Notes under the pieces: generated by a model
Seen by the model: only the letters and a program-made list of their open reading frames with translations
The model's database searches: none
What the model was told of the DNA's origin: nothing
Part shown: piece by piece, positions 22,767 to 33,329 of the stretch
How the letters are laid out: every line of letters starts with the position of its first letter
Position numbering within the stretch: position 1 is the first letter of the stretch
Program-made: the position numbers and the translations under genes
Assembly: GCA_047967505.1 (NCBI GenBank)
Contig: CM106538.1
Strand: one strand, 5' to 3'
Source: Dipteris shenzhenensis
Taxonomy: Eukaryota > Polypodiophyta > Polypodiopsida > Gleicheniales
DNA length: 64,000 nucleotides

Positions 22767-24245
22767 AGCTCTTAGACCCAAGCAAACAGAGCAATGTGAT
22801 AAACCTCTTTTCAATGAGGAGCAGCCAAGACATAGCCTCCCTTTAATAGACTTGCTCGTAATAAATTTTATTGACAAATGGCCTTCTCTAAGTCAAGACT
22901 AAATAAGGATGAGGATAAGCCTTTGTGAGCCCACATGATTCATGCATCTAGACTACATGCCTCCTTAGGAATGGTTCCTATGAAAGGGATATTTTAGCAT
23001 TCAGAACAAACATGATGAAGCCTTTATTCAAAAGAAAGACAACTTAAAATGGTTTAGTGCTACAACAAATTAGTGTATGAACACTAAAGTAACTACGAGC
23101 AAAACTTCCCAACATAGTAGCAACAAAGCACACTAGTACAATAGCAACAGTGTCAACAACTTCACCAACTACTACCATACGTGAAACAATCATAGCAACA
23201 ATTACAATAAGACTACAAAAGCAACTGATGAAAGAATGACATAGTGATCTCATACCAATACTTTCCTTTGCACTTTAGTACTTGCATTATAGTAAGTAGT
23301 ACATGAGCAGATATAAGCTAAGTACTAATCTTTGTTTCATTCAATAGATTAACCATAGCTCCATTAACCTTAATACATTAGGAAAATAATTAGAAAGGAT
23401 CCTATGTACATAGAAGTACACCATGCCCTTGCAAAACAAACTCAAGCGCACTTGCGTACACTAGAATTTCCCTTCATGTTCAACCTATATTCAATTACAT
23501 GACTTGCTTTTCAATAGAACCAATCTCAGAACACAAATTAGTGCACCATTGCAATCGAAACAAGTATTGCTTCACGATACTTTTAGATAACAGATGGAAA
23601 TTGCACATAGCAAACACGCCATTGCTAGCCAGAATGAACACAGTGACATTGTGACTAAAGGACAAGCACTGCTCGATAAAATCCCTTAATTAGAGTAGCC
23701 ATAAATACAAGTTGCTATGTAGATGCTCTCATTGATGTGAGGATTAAGGATAAAGGATCCTTATACGTGCCACAATGGCACCTAAGAAAACCCACAACAT
23801 CCAAGCATTTGAAGCAATAGTCCCAATCATGTACTCTTTTTCTTTCCAAATTTTCTTTCTTTTATCAAGTATACAAGTTTTAATTTTAGGCCCAGTGAGA
23901 AGAGGGCAAATCCAATCTCAAGCCAACGTTTCTTACATACAAACTACAATTACACCCACCAAGGATAAGACTTCAAAATTGAGTACACTCATGTCCATTT
24001 TCAGTGAATGCCACACCTTTCTATGAACTATAGTTTGGCTTATGAACGAAGAGCATTCTACAAGGACATAACATGCCCATGACCATCCCTAGTGCATGCA
24101 CCCCTTTCCATATACACTTAGGTACCTCTATTAGGCTTACATCTACATACATCAATACCCACATTGAGCTTATGTATAGATATGGTAACTTTTACACAGT
24201 GCTATTCCTTAAAGTAATTGTGATCTATTTATAAAAGTACTTGGG
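22767..24245. other. no recognisable gene
   Basis: AT-rich intergenic DNA. Short frames are unsupported. Confidence 0.4.
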
Positions 24246-24252
24246 ATTAAAG

Positions 24253-24284
<32 letters not shown>
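24253..24284. repeat. (CA)n microsatellite
   Basis: Sixteen or so uninterrupted CA units. Confidence 0.95.
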
Positions 24285-24286
<2 letters not shown>

Positions 24287-24639
24287 AAAAGGTTAAAAGG
24301 CAAACGTTGCAATGTTAGTGTACATAGTTCATAAGCTTTTTGTGAACACTGACATATACACAAACACGAGTCAGTTGGCAAAGTTGATGGGAGAATCTGA
24401 GTAAGCCTAAGGGGGAGTTGCCACCACATCAATAGGGGCTGGCACCGGTAAGGGTACAAACATGGATGAAGATGCAAGCCATGGAAATAAGGTGAATGAT
24501 ATATATCTATCATTCATTAGGCCTGCCTGTGGGTGAGTGAAATGCTTAAGAGAGAGCATAAAATTGGAGGAATGAAAAGGAAAGAGTGTACAAAGAGTAG
24601 TAAATGCAAATCGTGCAATAGTCAACAAGATGAATTTCA

Positions 24640-24694
24640 TTGAGAGAGAGAGAGAGAGGGGGGGGGGGGGTTTTGCCTAGAGAGGAGAAGAAGA

Positions 24695-24738
<44 letters not shown>

Positions 24739-24873
24739 ACAAAGTCACTAAATGCATGCATTAAAGCCTTTTACAAGGAGCATACTTGGACCAATCACCT
24801 TTGTACCAAAGTCATAAATACCAGCCTAACCAATAGGAAATTCTCACCCCAACAAATAGAAATAATAGGATTT

Positions 24874-24929
<56 letters not shown>

Positions 24930-25075
24930 GAAGTCACTAAATGCATGCGTTAAAGCCTCTTACAAGGAGCATACTTGGACCAATCACCTTTGTACCAAAG
25001 TCATAAATACCAGCTGCCAAAGTTACTAGCAACCAATAGGAAATTCTCACCCCAATAAATAGAAATAATCAGGAT
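24640..25075 (+). repeat. (GA)n microsatellites in a tandem duplication
   Basis: Two GA tracts (about 24698-24735 and 24881-24927) are each followed by a near-identical stretch of about 145 bases. Each stretch contains AAGTCACTAAATGCATGC and CTTGGACCAATCACCTTTGT. A unit of about 190 bases was duplicated in tandem. An 11-base G run sits at about 24659. Confidence 0.85.
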
Positions 25076-25895
25076 TTTTAGCTTTGCAAAACTAGAACCG
25101 TTGCTAAGGCTACCTAGAGAGCAGGCCAAAAAGTGGAAAAAACAAGAGAGTACAAGTACTTATGACCACTGCCTTGTCTACTAAGCACTCTACCAACGTT
25201 GCTACATCCCACATAAAGAGACACCTAGATGTCTCTACATCGAATGTAATTGCAAAAATCCTTAGTTACTACAAGCACTAATAAACTAAACCAACACAAC
25301 TAGAGAAAATACAATAAAACTATGATAAAAATAAGAGAAATTAACAATGATCAATTAGCATTCTCTAAAATTTCCAAAATAGTTATTAAAGGCACAAGAC
25401 TCTAGTACTTGTACTCTCTTGTTTTTTTTTCCAAGGTGAAAAGGTATCTCATATTACCTAAAAGAAATATTTACAAAGAGAAGCACAGTTTTGGTAAGGC
25501 AGCATAGGTCTCGTTCTTCCTTCCAAAATTCCAACATACTGTATCGTTCTCCTAGCGTCCTCAATGGTCATTAAACCTAGGGACTCGGGTAATCTAAATG
25601 ACTTGAGTCTTGTACTCTCTTGGTTTCTTTACATTTTCAATCTACGGAGGGGTTGGTGACAGTCACGGTGTGGTTGAGAATCTCAAAAAGTGTAAAAGTT
25701 CTTTGACCATGGTGGTGTGAAGGGTCTCGTGATATCTTCTAAGGTTTGAAAAATTTCCCAGGAACTCACTGCTCGGTGTTGTGTTCATCTCCCTCCTCTC
25801 TTGTGCTTGTTGTGTTAGTGCTTTTGCTCCTTGTTAGAGTGTGCGCCTTGTTGTGCTAGTGCTTTTGCTGCTGCGAGCTAAGTTATAGTGCGTCA
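25076..25895. other. upstream region of the receptor kinase
   Basis: No TE or gene was recognised. This should contain the promoter and 5' UTR of the kinase gene, but no convincing TATA box was found. The phrase CTTGTACTCTCTTG occurs twice (near 25407 and 25610). Confidence 0.4.
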
Positions 25896-28577
25896 ATGGG
25901 AGTGGGAGGGATGGCAGGGAGATCAGTAGAGCTAGTATTAGTCTGTTGCGCTACGATGATTATGTTGAGATGCTTGGGCGAGAGGCTGAATTTCAAGATG
26001 TTTACGGTGGACGAGATAGAGGATCTGAACTTCAAGGTCTCGTTAGACAACTACCCAGGGATGCAGGCCTTCATACTCGATAAATGGGTCATCAACCAAA
26101 CGTCGGGGCTGGTCGCTTCGCTCTGCTTCATCTCTGCTTCTCCGTCCTCCTCTAATAACTCTGCTTCCTCCTCTTACGTTCTCGCCGTCTGCTTATGGAA
26201 TGCAAAGGACGACGTATTCCAGCATTCTGCGGCTGCGCTGGTGCTGTGGATCGCCAATCGCCACAACCCCGTCTCAGGCAACTTCTCGCTCTCTTTCCAT
26301 AACGCCAACCTCGCTTTGCATCACGGCGACGGCACCTTAGCTTGGTCTTCCAACTCCCCCTCCCTCCCCCACGCCTGGTTGGACCTCACCGTCGACCCTC
26401 GCACTCCTCCTGGTCTCGGAAACCTCGCCATTTACAACTATGCTCATGGCGTTCGCTCTCCATTGCCGCTATGGCAGAGCTCTGATCACCCGTCCGACAC
26501 CCTCGTTCCCCTTCAAGCCCTCCACCCCGGCAGCCTGCTTGTCAGCTGGGCTTCTTCCACCGATCCATCCCCAGGCCCTTACAGCCTCGTTATGAAGCCT
26601 TGTGGCCTCGTCCTCTACTGGAGCTTCCCCCATCCCCTCCCTTACTGGGTATGGACCTACGACAATGGCGCCAACGACACTTCTTCTGCCAGGAGCTCTT
26701 GCCATCAAAACGTCTCCGCCGTGATCGATCCGGACGCTTCATTCCTTTGGCTAGGCCCCAGCAACATTACTCTTCCACACGACTTGTCTTCCGAGGATTA
26801 CCAGGCTTATGTTTCCTACTTCAACAGTCAGCAGAACTCCAACCTTAGCTTCTTGCGGCTGCAGCCAGATGGAAATCTGGTTGCCTACACGGCGGATATT
26901 GACCGCTTCATTCCCCGTTTGGATGTGTTAAATGGTGATTCTTGCTCTCTTCCGAGCTACTGTGGACCTTATGGAGTATGTTCCACCAACAACAAATCGC
27001 CATGTGATTGTCCTGCAAACTCTACTGGTTCTTTTCTGTCGCAGTTCTTCGACCATAATCAGGGTTGCCCGCCGACTCACAACCTTGCATCTTGCAACAG
27101 TACTGGCATTTCGCAACGCCAAACGTTCCTCCGGCTAATTGGGGTGGACTATTTCTCCAATAAATACTTGCCCACGTTGCTTTTCGCCACAGAAGAGGCT
27201 TGCAAGGATGAGTGCTTACGAAACTGTTCCTGTCTTGCCGCTTTTTGGCATACACACACTTTGTCTTGCTTTCACGTCCATCAAAATATGGGCAGTTTAC
27301 AAGGCTCCTTGAACGCTAGCTATCTAGCTTATCTGAAGGTAGTAGATGTTGCGGAATCAACCAGCACTTCCAACGCAAGCCCAATTGTAGCCGGACTAGT
27401 TTCGAAGGCAAGCCCAATTGCAACCGGAGTGGTTTCCAGTATAGCTGCCCTTCTTACTGCAGTGACTGCTTTGGGAGTTTTTATCTACAACAAACTGCGT
27501 GCCAATACTTTGGACGATGAAGAACCTTCCTTCGAGTCTATTATACCAGGGTTGCCTTCAAGATACACGTATGAATACCTTTCTTCGATAACAAATGGAT
27601 TTTCTGAGACGCTGGGTCGCGGTGGGTTTGGTAACGTTTATGCTGGCGTTCTTCAGGATGGGACGAGAGTAGCGGTGAAGGAGTTAGAAAGCTTGAGGCA
27701 AGGGAGCAAAGAGTTCAGAGCAGAGGTAGCAATTTTGGGAGCAATCCATCACTACAATTTAGTTCGTCTGGTTGGATTTTGTGCGCAATCCACACACAGA
27801 CTTCTGGTGTACGAGTACATGTCTAAAGGGTCACTGGATCAGTGGCTCTTTGGTAGCAGCCGGACAGAAATTCCATTGGATTGGCAGATAAGATTCAACA
27901 TAATCCTGGGAGCAGCACATGGCGTTGCATACCTACACGAAGGGTGCAGAGACAAGATCATCCATCTCGACATTAAGCCCCAAAACATTCTTCTTGACGA
28001 CGATTTTGTTGCCAAGGTATCCGATTTCGGGCTTTCGCGACTCATGTCCAGGGATGAGACTCATGTTGTAACTACAATGAGGGGTACGCCTGGTTACTTA
28101 GCCCCTGAGTGGCTTACGCATGGGGCTATCACTGAGAAATGTGATGTTTACAGCTTCGGGATGCTGCTTATGGAGATAGTCAGTGGGCGTAAGAACCTTG
28201 ACTATGCAGCAGAGACGGAACGAGCCTACTTTCCAGGGTGGGCATTTGACGTCTTAGCCTCAAAACAAGGAAGACTGGCTGATTTGACCAACGCCCAGCT
28301 TGACACGCCAGAGAAGATCATGCAAGCGACACGGGTGATGAACACAGCTTTCTTGTGTGTTTTGGAAGATCCTGACTTACGGCCGTCCATGGGAACAGTT
28401 GTGCGGATGCTCGAAGGTCGAGTGCCTGGTTTGGATCTTCACCGCTCACATGTATTTCAGAGTCTTCGGTTCGCAATCAGGTTGCCGTGTCCTTTAGCCC
28501 GGACTCTGCTTAACGAAGCATTCGGTAACTTGTTTGATGCTTCTAGTGAACCCTGTATCTCGACCCAGACTGGTTGA
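25896..28577 (+). CDS. G-type lectin S-receptor-like serine/threonine kinase (intronless)
   Basis: This is an uninterrupted 893-residue frame, probably a plasma-membrane receptor that perceives an extracellular, possibly carbohydrate, ligand and signals by phosphorylation. The order is a short hydrophobic N-terminus (VELVLVCCATMIM, weak signal peptide), a bulb-lectin-like domain (about 55-170), an S-locus-glycoprotein region, an EGF-like Cys cluster (about 350-385, containing CGPYGVC and CDCP) and a PAN-like domain (about 405-490, containing CLRNCSCLAAF). A transmembrane helix follows (about 505-535), then the kinase (about 552-840). Kinase residues are intact: glycine loop GRGGFGNVY, Lys595, HLDIKPQN with Asp692, DFG at 710-712 and APE at 736-738. 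HLD replaces HRD, usual for this subfamily. Many N-glycosylation sites lie in the ectodomain. Length and domains fit an SD2-type or related receptor, and the ligand is unknown. Confidence 0.95.
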   Translation: MGVGGMAGRSVELVLVCCATMIMLRCLGERLNFKMFTVDEIEDLNFKVSLDNYPGMQAFILDKWVINQTSGLVASLCFISASPSSSNNSASSSYVLAVCLWNAKDDVFQHSAAALVLWIANRHNPVSGNFSLSFHNANLALHHGDGTLAWSSNSPSLPHAWLDLTVDPRTPPGLGNLAIYNYAHGVRSPLPLWQSSDHPSDTLVPLQALHPGSLLVSWASSTDPSPGPYSLVMKPCGLVLYWSFPHPLPYWVWTYDNGANDTSSARSSCHQNVSAVIDPDASFLWLGPSNITLPHDLSSEDYQAYVSYFNSQQNSNLSFLRLQPDGNLVAYTADIDRFIPRLDVLNGDSCSLPSYCGPYGVCSTNNKSPCDCPANSTGSFLSQFFDHNQGCPPTHNLASCNSTGISQRQTFLRLIGVDYFSNKYLPTLLFATEEACKDECLRNCSCLAAFWHTHTLSCFHVHQNMGSLQGSLNASYLAYLKVVDVAESTSTSNASPIVAGLVSKASPIATGVVSSIAALLTAVTALGVFIYNKLRANTLDDEEPSFESIIPGLPSRYTYEYLSSITNGFSETLGRGGFGNVYAGVLQDGTRVAVKELESLRQGSKEFRAEVAILGAIHHYNLVRLVGFCAQSTHRLLVYEYMSKGSLDQWLFGSSRTEIPLDWQIRFNIILGAAHGVAYLHEGCRDKIIHLDIKPQNILLDDDFVAKVSDFGLSRLMSRDETHVVTTMRGTPGYLAPEWLTHGAITEKCDVYSFGMLLMEIVSGRKNLDYAAETERAYFPGWAFDVLASKQGRLADLTNAQLDTPEKIMQATRVMNTAFLCVLEDPDLRPSMGTVVRMLEGRVPGLDLHRSHVFQSLRFAIRLPCPLARTLLNEAFGNLFDASSEPCISTQTG

Positions 28578-28911
28578 AATCTCTACCGGCGAGTCTACTC
28601 AATACAAATTGTGATAACCAGTAACATCACCCGACGATGAGCTAGAAACCTACCTTGGTCAAGTCTCAAGTTGGGATCATAGGTTGCCTTTCATTGCAAG
28701 AAAAAGTTTTACTTACAACCCTCAATATTTGAATTGCTTTTTTAAGAATTTCCTAATTTTAAACCTTAGCATTGCTTTTAGTTGGGGAAATGTATTTCCT
28801 AGCATTTCATACTCTCTCTTTCATAGATCCATTGAACATGTGTATCTATTTAAATACCAGTTAAGTTTTGACATTGCCTTTAGTTGGATTTTTTTTTTGG
28901 GTGGCAATCCA

Positions 28912-28955
<44 letters not shown>

Positions 28956-29124
28956 ATTGGATAACATGTAAGCCCATGGCCTGTACATCAAAGGACATGT
29001 ATCTAGTCAACTTTAGATTACTCTAATAGTGGCACTCCTAGAGAAATGCTTTCAATCATAGAATTCCAACCACCATGCCACAAATCTTTCCACAACGGAA
29101 GGACTCAACAATTTCAACTAACTT
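28242..29124 (+). repeat. source copy of a segmental duplication (kinase 3' end and downstream DNA)
   Basis: From GCATTTGACGTC in the kinase domain through the stop codon, the 3' flank and the (CT)n(CA)n tract (28914-28957), up to CAACTAACTT, this matches 62704-63636 almost base for base. The protein part appears identical. It lacks about 34 bases present near 63457-63492 of the other copy. Confidence 0.95.
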
Positions 29125-30373
29125 TACAACCCAATGGAAACCACAAAAAAGCGCACCTGGCTCATTTTGCAACTAGAGTGATCTGCATAAGGTATGTCCC
29201 AAAAATCATGGCCCTATGGCAATGACCGCTACTAAAAATAGGACCTGAGATGCCTCAAAACATAGATATCACTACATAATCAGACTCACTAGGAAAATCT
29301 ACAAATATCACTCTTCTCCTAGAACTCTAGGATCCCAACCAATGAATGGGAAATGGGGCGTCAACCCTTGCAATTGACCAAAAAGTAAAACCTTAGGAAA
29401 CTTAGAAACCTTAGCAAAAAAAGCCACGTGGTAATTGTGTGGAACTTGTGCAGAAAATCCAAATAGAGGAGAAAACATTGACACAAACTTCTGGAATTCC
29501 CTGAATACTCCACCAAGTCATGCAAAAATTTGCAGAGGTCAGTATTAGCCCATCCTTGAATCACCAAAATAGACAGATTTGGAACTAGTGGTCTGAGCGA
29601 GCGGGTCCAGTAGACGAGCATCCGAACATAGGAAGAGATCAAAGAAGATGAAATGCTTGATTCCATAGCTTATTGTTGGTCTTGTTCCTTCTCCCAAGCT
29701 GGTTGGAAGCTGAATGGAGGCTTGGAAGTTGAACTAGAGCTCATGGGTCACGAAATAGCATCAGTTGCAACACAGATTCACAAAAATGGGCTCCTTCCTT
29801 GCTCAAGGCTTTCACAAAGCTTGTGAAATGAGCAACAGAGTTCAAAGCCTGGGAATGCTAGCACCCACGACATGATTCCAAAAGAAATTAGCTCACTCAG
29901 GCTCAAAAATCATCACAGGCTCCAAAAAATGACTTTTGCTTCCAAGAGAACCACCTACACCTTGCAAAACCACTCAGAGACTTCCAAAAATCACTTGTAG
30001 GCTTCTACAATGTTCTAATACCACTTGGGAAGCTCAAACAAGAAACCACATGCTTGCTCTGTCCTACCACAGAGCTGCAGTAACAGACAACATGCACACA
30101 CACGGGCTCAGCTAGACCATACAAAAGCCTCAGCCAAACCACCCAGGCTTTGATACCAATTGAGAGTGCTCTCAACAGAAGTGGAACGAAAGAGAGTGAG
30201 AGAGAGGGAGATCCAGACGAGAGCCATACAAGTTTTGTGGGTGCAAAGTACCCCAATCTTGTATGTCATCCATATATATATGTGTGTATGTGTGTGTGTG
30301 CGTGCATGTGTGTGTGTGTGTTTGAGTATTGTACATCATCGGGGTTAAGGAACAGTGGCATATAACCCCCACA
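29124..30373 (-). mobile_element. truncated copia relative (5' leader plus 5' LTR)
   Basis: On the minus strand, an LTR like that of Copia-2 (30161-30373, TGAGAGTGCTCTCAAC to CCCCCACA) is followed by a primer-site-like GATACCA segment and about 1 kb of leader. The leader is homologous to 21605-22590, for example GAGTGATCTGCATAAGGTAT. Coding DNA and the second LTR are missing. The LTR is 213 bp because of an inserted TG-rich tract near 30285-30320. Divergence from Copia-2 is much greater than between the Copia-2 LTRs. Its truncated end coincides with the end of the duplicated kinase block. Confidence 0.85.
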
Positions 30374-31352
30374 AAATCCACCCCCCCCAACAACACGAGA
30401 AAACTCTTCATAGAGGCCAGCCCAACTTGCTACCTCCAAATTGTTGGAGACGATGGAGAGGCCTCGTGCACAAATGTAGGACTCAAAATCCCCCCCCCAA
30501 ACAACAGGGAAAACTCTACTCAAAACCCTTAGCCCTTCGTCAATGTCTCCAGCAAATCCATAGAGCACAGAAGACTGTATTAGATAATTCGGGAAAAACC
30601 TAATTCCCAGAATGGCAGTTTTGGAAGAAATTGTAGCCTTTCTCCATGAAAAAATAGGAGGAATATGTGAAAATAGACTAGATTGCCATTCATGAAGTAT
30701 GTAATATCTACTACATTCTCAAATAATAAATAGAATATCAGTGTCTCAACTACGTTATCATCAAGAAAATAATAAAATTCGAAATCCATTTGAGTGAGAT
30801 TCATCTCGTGAGCCATAGTGGTGTTCAAAAACACCGTCATAATAGCTCTCTAGAATTTCCATTGATATTGAAACTCGCTTTATTGTGAGCATTCTCATTT
30901 GAATGCAAGATATGTAGTTGATGTAAAATCAATGGGCAATGACAAGCATTTAATGTAAAATTAGGTGGCAATGACAATCATTTATCGTGCACTTTCAACG
31001 GTTAGACTGACTAGCATGATTGTAAAAGGATAACTTTACATGTCATGTTTATTACTCATTGCGAAGGAAAAAATACACTTTAGGATGAAAACATAACAAC
31101 TTGTTGATGCACCATTGAAAGCCTTGAAATAAATCATGATTACAAAGAAACTCTCAATGCCAGCTTTGCACAATCCATTAGAAAGAATGGCATGAGGGAC
31201 ACTCCGTCAAACTCCATTATGAATGTAGTTATGAACATGTTTGCATATTATTCACACACAACAATTATGCACCAATTTACACAGCTAGAAAGAAAGTAGT
31301 AATTTCCATAAGTAATGATTGCACAAAGAAATACAATGTTATTATTCAAAAC
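30374..31352. other. no recognisable gene
   Basis: Runs of C at 30383 and 30490, then AT-rich DNA with no family recognised. Confidence 0.4.
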
Positions 31353-33265
31353 TCATTGTAGCTCCTCTCCTACATGTATATCATTTATGGATTCAATACA
31401 AATATGACCATATTCTGCAATATCTATGTTCATCATGGGGTCATACCAAGGTGGAAAGCTAGGAGAAAATACATAACTAACATTTGGCTTTGCATACGGT
31501 ATTTCCATTGCTGTTAATAAACCCTACCACATTGCCATATTGAACATCACCAACAATATGCACCATATCCTTCATAGGGATAGTAGGGTCCTCTTGGATG
31601 GAGTAGTTCTTTAGCCTTGGATGAACTTGACATAATTCCTTCCAGTCTCTGTAGGAGTACTTGTCACCTCCATAATAGAGAATAGTGGTCCCTATCTTGA
31701 TGAAGTCATGCACAAACAAGCCCAAGCCAACTAATGGTTGACTCATGCACCTCGAAAGTCACATTTTTGATCCAGAACACTTTGTTGATAGGGATAGGTA
31801 GCTTTGGTGGTCTGAATGGATCTCGTTCTGGTATGTACCTACTCAAGCATGATTTGAACGCATATCTCTCTACATCAAAAAAGACAATTCCAATTACCTA
31901 CAACAACAGTTATATAGACTTGAGATAAAATGAAAAAACACTTTGACATCTGTACCTACATGGAAATTATGCATTCTGTAGTTGGTTTATGTAGGCCTTA
32001 GAAATGTGTTTCTTGATATAGAGACCTTTGTACCCTAGGTCTATAGCCAATTGAGAAACTTGCATAGCATTCATGCTAGAGAGTTGTGGAGCATTCCTTA
32101 AAAGTCTTCTTTGGGATGCATTGAGTTCAAGCACCTAGCTATCACCACCATGGGTTGACTAGGTTGTACACCCTTTGGTTCTGTATTTTCACCTATAGCC
32201 CTCTCTCTTAGTTGATCTGCAAGAGGAAGATTTCTTGTTTTATATTCCATTCTTGACCATGCATGACTTTCCTCCCTCCATTCATCAATTACTTTCTGGA
32301 CAAGGTTGAAATCCTTATGCCCCTCCATCACAGGTAATTGTCCATAGCAATCATGCTGCGCACATCTTTAGCCTCATTGAGTTGTAGTAAGTAAGGCATC
32401 AACTCTCCTCTAAGTAGAGTATTATCATCCTTGTCTTGTACATCAAACGTTGAATAAAATATGCAATTTGATAGAGGGCTAACGCAAGCCTTGTATGGGG
32501 AGTCATCAACAAGGATTGTCTTTCTTGCATCACATCCAAATGCCTTTGAGATTTTTGCTAAGGGTCTGAACATTGCCTCAACACCAACCTTGTCGGGCCT
32601 ATTTATCCTCGTCTTACTATAAGTGTAGCATCCTTGCTGAGACCATATAACAAATAAAGGGAGGCTCTCATTTGCATAATTTTGTAGTCCTACCATATCA
32701 AGTACGTTATGCTCCATTGTAGTTGACCAGATACGTACATTAAATCTTTATAGCAAGATTTTAAGGAATTCTATGCACCCAAGATGAACAACCATATAAA
32801 TATTTTTGTCATGCATAATAGATGGATGTATTGGCGACTTGAATAGGTAGTGACTCAATAGCAAGCCATTCAAGTCTAATATGATTGTTATTCTTGGCAT
32901 ATCCAAAGAAATTGTATGTGGATATAGATCCAAATTCTCCTTGAAGTTGCTAGCTTTTGACTCATCGAAATTGTTAGGTGCTACGTTTTCATACATGTTT
33001 GCAACAACAATAAGATTATCTAGTCTTATCCCCAATGTTGAGATAGTATGTTCATCCATGTTCTCTTCTAAAAGTATAGGATTAATGATATTCCTTGCAA
33101 TTGTCTCCATTTTTGTGTTATGTTTTCTTCTATACCCCCTGTATCGATCGCATCATTAATAGTCCCCATTTTGGATGGTATGTTGTCCTCTACATTGATA
33201 GTCCCCATTTTGGGTGGTATGTTGTCTGCTACAATAGCACCTGATGCACTCCTTGATGATGCCAT
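31353..33265 (-). pseudogene. FCP1/NIF-type HAD phosphatase domain joined to a SET domain
   Basis: The N-terminal part (33110-32717 and on to 32328) reads IILDLNGLLL, GCIEFLKILL, a TAA, RFNVRIWSTTMEHNV, then KTILVDDSPYKAC and STFDVQDKDDNTLL. This is the plant FCP1-homology layout, in which LDLNG replaces the catalytic DLD, and it resembles NLI-interacting-factor-like phosphatases. A helical linker follows (32331-32098). After a probable intron near 31905-31955 (acceptor TTGTTGTAG), a SET domain starts with STIGWLGLFVHDFIKIGTT and YYGGDKY, has VVGFINSN at the usual NH position, and ends ICIESINDIHVGEELQ. One nonsense codon and several frame changes suggest a pseudogene, though undetected introns could explain some. 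The extreme N-terminus (33265-33068) holds two copies of an IP-x-KMGTIN repeat. Confidence 0.65.
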
Positions 33266-33329
33266 GCTTCACAACAGCCTCTTCTTCATACTCATCATCC
33301 TCATCCTCATCCTCATCCATTGGTGTTAT

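Noticed and set aside
30161-30373. Solo LTR produced by recombination
   Set aside because: Leader sequence continues beside it and no flanking 5-bp duplication was found, so truncation fits better than solo-LTR formation.
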